Shown piece by piece: positions 8,464 to 10,605 of a stretch of 10,605 nucleotides of DNA (positions are counted from its first letter, which is position 1; each line of letters opens with the position of its first letter). The DNA comes from Nitrospirota bacterium (GTDB lineage: Bacteria; Nitrospirota; Nitrospiria; Nitrospirales; Nitrospiraceae), in NCBI GenBank assembly GCA_004296865.1, contig SCVQ01000020.1, positions 1 through 10,605 on the forward strand, in the 5' to 3' direction. The notes under the pieces are model-generated. The model did not search any database and was not told the origin of the DNA. It worked only from the letters and a program-made list of their open reading frames with translations. The position numbers were made by a program, and so were the translations under genes.

Positions 8464-9603
8464 ATGCAGGATGAGATGGACAACATGAGGAACACTGAGA
8501 CGACAATCAAGGGCAAGGATTCACTGCCGGCGAGTCCGCCCCGCTCAATCGTCGGGACGAACTACGCCGAAAGAGTGGAGGCGTACCTGTCCGGTGGCCG
8601 CCTTCGGCCCCTTCTCCTCCTCGGTGACGCGCGGACCGTCCTGGACCTACTACCGACATCGTCCATCGACTTCGCCATGACCTCACCGCCGTACTGGGGG
8701 AAACGCGAGTACGAAGGCGGAGGCATTGGCCTTGAGAACGACTATCAGGAGTTCATCCGTCACCTGTCGGACATCTTCCTTTCACTGAAGCGTGTTCTCA
8801 AACCCGAGGGTTCGTTCTGGCTTAACATCGGTGATACCTACCAGGATAAGGGCCTGGCCGGCATTCCTTGGCGGGTGGCGCTCGAACTCACCGACCGGCA
8901 AGGCTGGATTCTCCGCAACAGCGTGATTTGGAACAAAGTCAAAAGCGGCATGGACAACACGAAGGATCGCCTCGGCAATATTCACGAACATGTCTTTCAC
9001 TTCGTGAAGCAGCCGAAGTACTACTACGACGCTGACGCGATTCGTTCGAAGCCCAGGGAGGCGCGGGTCGTTAATGGCGCCGTCGTATCTGCCACCGGAG
9101 TTTCTGGCGTCCGCTACAAGCGGCAGATCGAGCTCTCTACATCACTAAGCGAGGAAGAGAAACAAGCGGCCTTCAAGGCGTTAGACCAAGTTCTGGCAGA
9201 CGTCGGTGCTGGACGAATCTCGGACTTCCGAATGATTATTCGCGGCCAACAACGCGCGACGCACTCCGACAACGAAAAGGTCTCGGGCCGCGCCAAGGAA
9301 CTGCGCGACAGAGGGTTCTACTTCCTCCGATACCATCCAAACGGAAGCAAACCGGCCGATGTATGGGACATCATGCCCGAAGACACACAGAGAAGGGAGA
9401 CCCACTACGCACCGTATCCGGTCGACCTGTGCCGGATTCCCATTCTCGCGACGTGCCCGCGCGGGGGGGTAGTGCTTGATCCGTTTTGCGGGACGGGTAC
9501 TACCCTTCTTGCGGCGCGCGACCTTGGGCGTCAGTCCATCGGGATCGACATTTCAAGCCAGTACCTGGAGATTGCAGAGGAACGATGCGCGACGCTCCTA
9601 TGA
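8464..9603 (+). CDS. Type II DNA methyltransferase, beta class, probably N4-cytosine
   Basis: Transfers a methyl group from S-adenosylmethionine to DNA, protecting the host from the partner nuclease encoded next to it. The protein is 379 aa from ATG 8464. Motif order is catalytic motif IV TSPPYW (73-78) first and SAM-binding motif DPFCGTGTT (339-347) near the C-terminus, which defines the beta class; the SPPY form favours N4-methylcytosine over N6-adenine. Conserved stretches KPEGSFWLNIGDTY (about 113-126) and RNSVIWNK (about 151-158) fit the class. Residues about 195-300 between the conserved blocks are the likely target-recognition region. The start is unsure: GTG 8443 (7 residues longer, no Shine-Dalgarno) and ATGs at 8476 and 8485 are in frame; ATG 8464 has GAGAAG close upstream, and AGGA (8468-8471) lies before the later ones. 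The 3' end overlaps the endonuclease gene. Base composition is less GC-rich than gltBD, in keeping with transfer. Confidence 0.9.
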   Translation: MQDEMDNMRNTETTIKGKDSLPASPPRSIVGTNYAERVEAYLSGGRLRPLLLLGDARTVLDLLPTSSIDFAMTSPPYWGKREYEGGGIGLENDYQEFIRHLSDIFLSLKRVLKPEGSFWLNIGDTYQDKGLAGIPWRVALELTDRQGWILRNSVIWNKVKSGMDNTKDRLGNIHEHVFHFVKQPKYYYDADAIRSKPREARVVNGAVVSATGVSGVRYKRQIELSTSLSEEEKQAAFKALDQVLADVGAGRISDFRMIIRGQQRATHSDNEKVSGRAKELRDRGFYFLRYHPNGSKPADVWDIMPEDTQRRETHYAPYPVDLCRIPILATCPRGGVVLDPFCGTGTTLLAARDLGRQSIGIDISSQYLEIAEERCATLL

Positions 9604-10451
9604 GTACGGTTGTCGAACTGTTCGGCCACTCCGCCGAGAGTCGGCGAAAGGACTGGTCGCGTGTTGTGCGTGAGCAACAGTGCCCGTTTCTGGCAAAGAC
9701 ATGTTACAAGGTTCGTAAGAGCGACCCCGGCACTTCCATCGGCTCGTGCACCGTGCTCTACGGCAAGGCGCAGGAGCCCATTGTCATCTGCCCGACGCGC
9801 CTCCTTGAACGACGCCAGATATTCACCGACTGCCTTCACCTTCTGACCACGCATGAACCAGGAAACGAGCTTCACATAGTTCAAGAGGTCTCTATCCCGG
9901 GTGGGAGCGTTGACTACTTCCTGGCTTCGGCCCGAAAGGGCAAGGTGAAGGATTTCGTCGGAATTGAGATTCAGACGCTGGATACTACCGGCACAGTATG
10001 GCCGGAACGACAGCGACTGCTCAAGAAGCTCGGCGTCCCACGCGGGGACAAGGAAGAGTCATCCACGAAGTCATACGGCATGAATTGGAAGATGACCGCC
10101 AAGACGATCTTGGTCCAGATGCACCACAAGATCCAGACCTTCGAGCACGTCAACAAGAAGCTGGTTCTTGTACTCCAGGACAAGCTTTTCGGTTACATGA
10201 CCAAGGAGTTTACCTTCGAGCATTTGAAAAACCCGGCCGTGCTCGGCGATTCGATGCACATGCACGTGTACCGACTGGAGAAGCAGCCGGACCGATCGTT
10301 CAAGTTGGGGATGCAGTCAAGAGTGAGTACCGACGCCGACGGAATCGCAGCATGCCTTGGGCTCCAGGCCGAGGCCCGGATTGAGTTGGCCCAGATTGTC
10401 GAGGCTCTCGAAGCGAAGCTGTCGCCCGGCACTCTCTTCAAGCCTGTGTAA
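9600..10451 (+). CDS. NotI-family Type II restriction endonuclease
   Basis: Predicted to cut unmethylated DNA at the site methylated by the upstream enzyme. The 283-aa protein matches the NotI layout from memory: VELFGH near the N-terminus (NotI: FFGH), CPF at C28, C35, C50 and ICPTRLL at C64 (NotI: CPF...C...C...CPNRAL), the four Cys forming the expected structural iron site; then a PD-(D/E)XK-type centre with D105 (GGSVDYF), E123 and Q125 in GIEIQTLD (NotI: VLEIQTMD); then a helix-rich segment KTILVQMHHK (about 168-177). It is about 100 residues shorter than NotI (383 aa), so DNA contacts may differ. ATG 9600 overlaps the methyltransferase stop as ATGA; ATG 9585 is an alternative with AGAGGA 3 nt upstream. 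The frame is open back to 9486, but that is inside the methyltransferase motif I region. Recognition sequence is not deducible. Assignment is good; activity is inferred. Confidence 0.85.
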   Translation: MSTVVELFGHSAESRRKDWSRVVREQQCPFLAKTCYKVRKSDPGTSIGSCTVLYGKAQEPIVICPTRLLERRQIFTDCLHLLTTHEPGNELHIVQEVSIPGGSVDYFLASARKGKVKDFVGIEIQTLDTTGTVWPERQRLLKKLGVPRGDKEESSTKSYGMNWKMTAKTILVQMHHKIQTFEHVNKKLVLVLQDKLFGYMTKEFTFEHLKNPAVLGDSMHMHVYRLEKQPDRSFKLGMQSRVSTDADGIAACLGLQAEARIELAQIVEALEAKLSPGTLFKPV

Positions 10452-10605
10452 CGGTTTTCGCCGATCCTTTTTCAAGGACCATTCATGACCCTGATCATTC
10501 GGCGGATGAGCCACGGTATATTGACATCGGCCGTTCCGACAAAGGCCGGGTGTTGGTAGTGGTCTATACCGAGCGTGGCTCGAACATACGTATTGTCAGT
10601 TGCCG
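10448..10605 (+). pseudogene. 5'-truncated BrnT/DUF497 toxin gene fragment (continues past window)
   Basis: The frame from 10448 reads VTVFADPFSR, then TIHDPDHSADEPRYIDIG, then RSDKGRVLVVVYTERG and NIRIVSC at the window edge. These are the middle and C-terminal signatures of BrnT (DUF497), the RelE-like ribonuclease toxin of BrnT-BrnA systems: TVFxDP, DPDHS, ERY/RYxxIG, GRxLVVVxTERG, IRIxSAR. The usual N-terminal part (WDxxKxxxNxxKHGVxFxEA, about 25-30 residues) is absent. The frame is open back to a TGA at 10382-10384 but holds no ATG, GTG or TTG before the conserved part, and that upstream stretch is the 3' end of the endonuclease gene. It is therefore probably a broken gene. BrnA, if present, would lie beyond the right edge. 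Confidence 0.75.

Noticed and set aside
9486..9599. Upstream extension of the endonuclease to 9486
   Set aside because: It overlaps the methyltransferase SAM-binding region, and family similarity begins only near VELFGH after ATG 9600.

Overview
The window looks like a GC-rich bacterial chromosome segment. A conserved housekeeping block (about 1-7846) is followed by an accessory block (about 7847-10605). GltB, GltD and the long-chain prenyl synthase are full length and clearly bacterial. Gene content and protein style fit a Nitrospira-like member of Nitrospirota, but that placement is an inference and could be wrong.

The left part is on the minus strand. A polyprenyl (quinone side-chain) diphosphate synthase (1612-608) is followed in the same direction by an AMMECR1-domain protein whose 3' end lies outside the window. 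The junction and the first codons of the AMMECR1 gene hold two facing arrays of a 7-bp repeat. The synthase has a near-consensus sigma70-type promoter so close to its ATG that the mRNA is probably leaderless. Diverging from it, a second sigma70-type promoter (1727-1756) with a perfect 7-bp inverted repeat just downstream probably drives gltB-gltD.

The centre is the glutamate synthase operon. gltB (large subunit, 1507 aa, 21-residue propeptide before the catalytic Cys) overlaps gltD (small subunit, 478 aa) by 8 bp. Together they make NADPH-dependent GOGAT, which turns glutamine and 2-oxoglutarate into two glutamates.

From 7847 to about 8440 there is no convincing gene. The stretch holds several good inverted repeats and short direct repeats, then an AT-rich segment with a promoter candidate. 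Next come two overlapping plus-strand genes forming a Type II restriction-modification system: a beta-class, probably N4-cytosine DNA methyltransferase (TSPPYW, DPFCGTGTT) and a NotI-family endonuclease (four Cys, D...EIQ). Directly after the endonuclease stop lies the 3' part of a BrnT/DUF497 toxin gene with no start codon and no N-terminal part. This suggests that arrival or rearrangement of the restriction-modification cassette cut a toxin-antitoxin locus. By eye the accessory block is less GC-rich than the glutamate synthase operon, consistent with horizontal acquisition.
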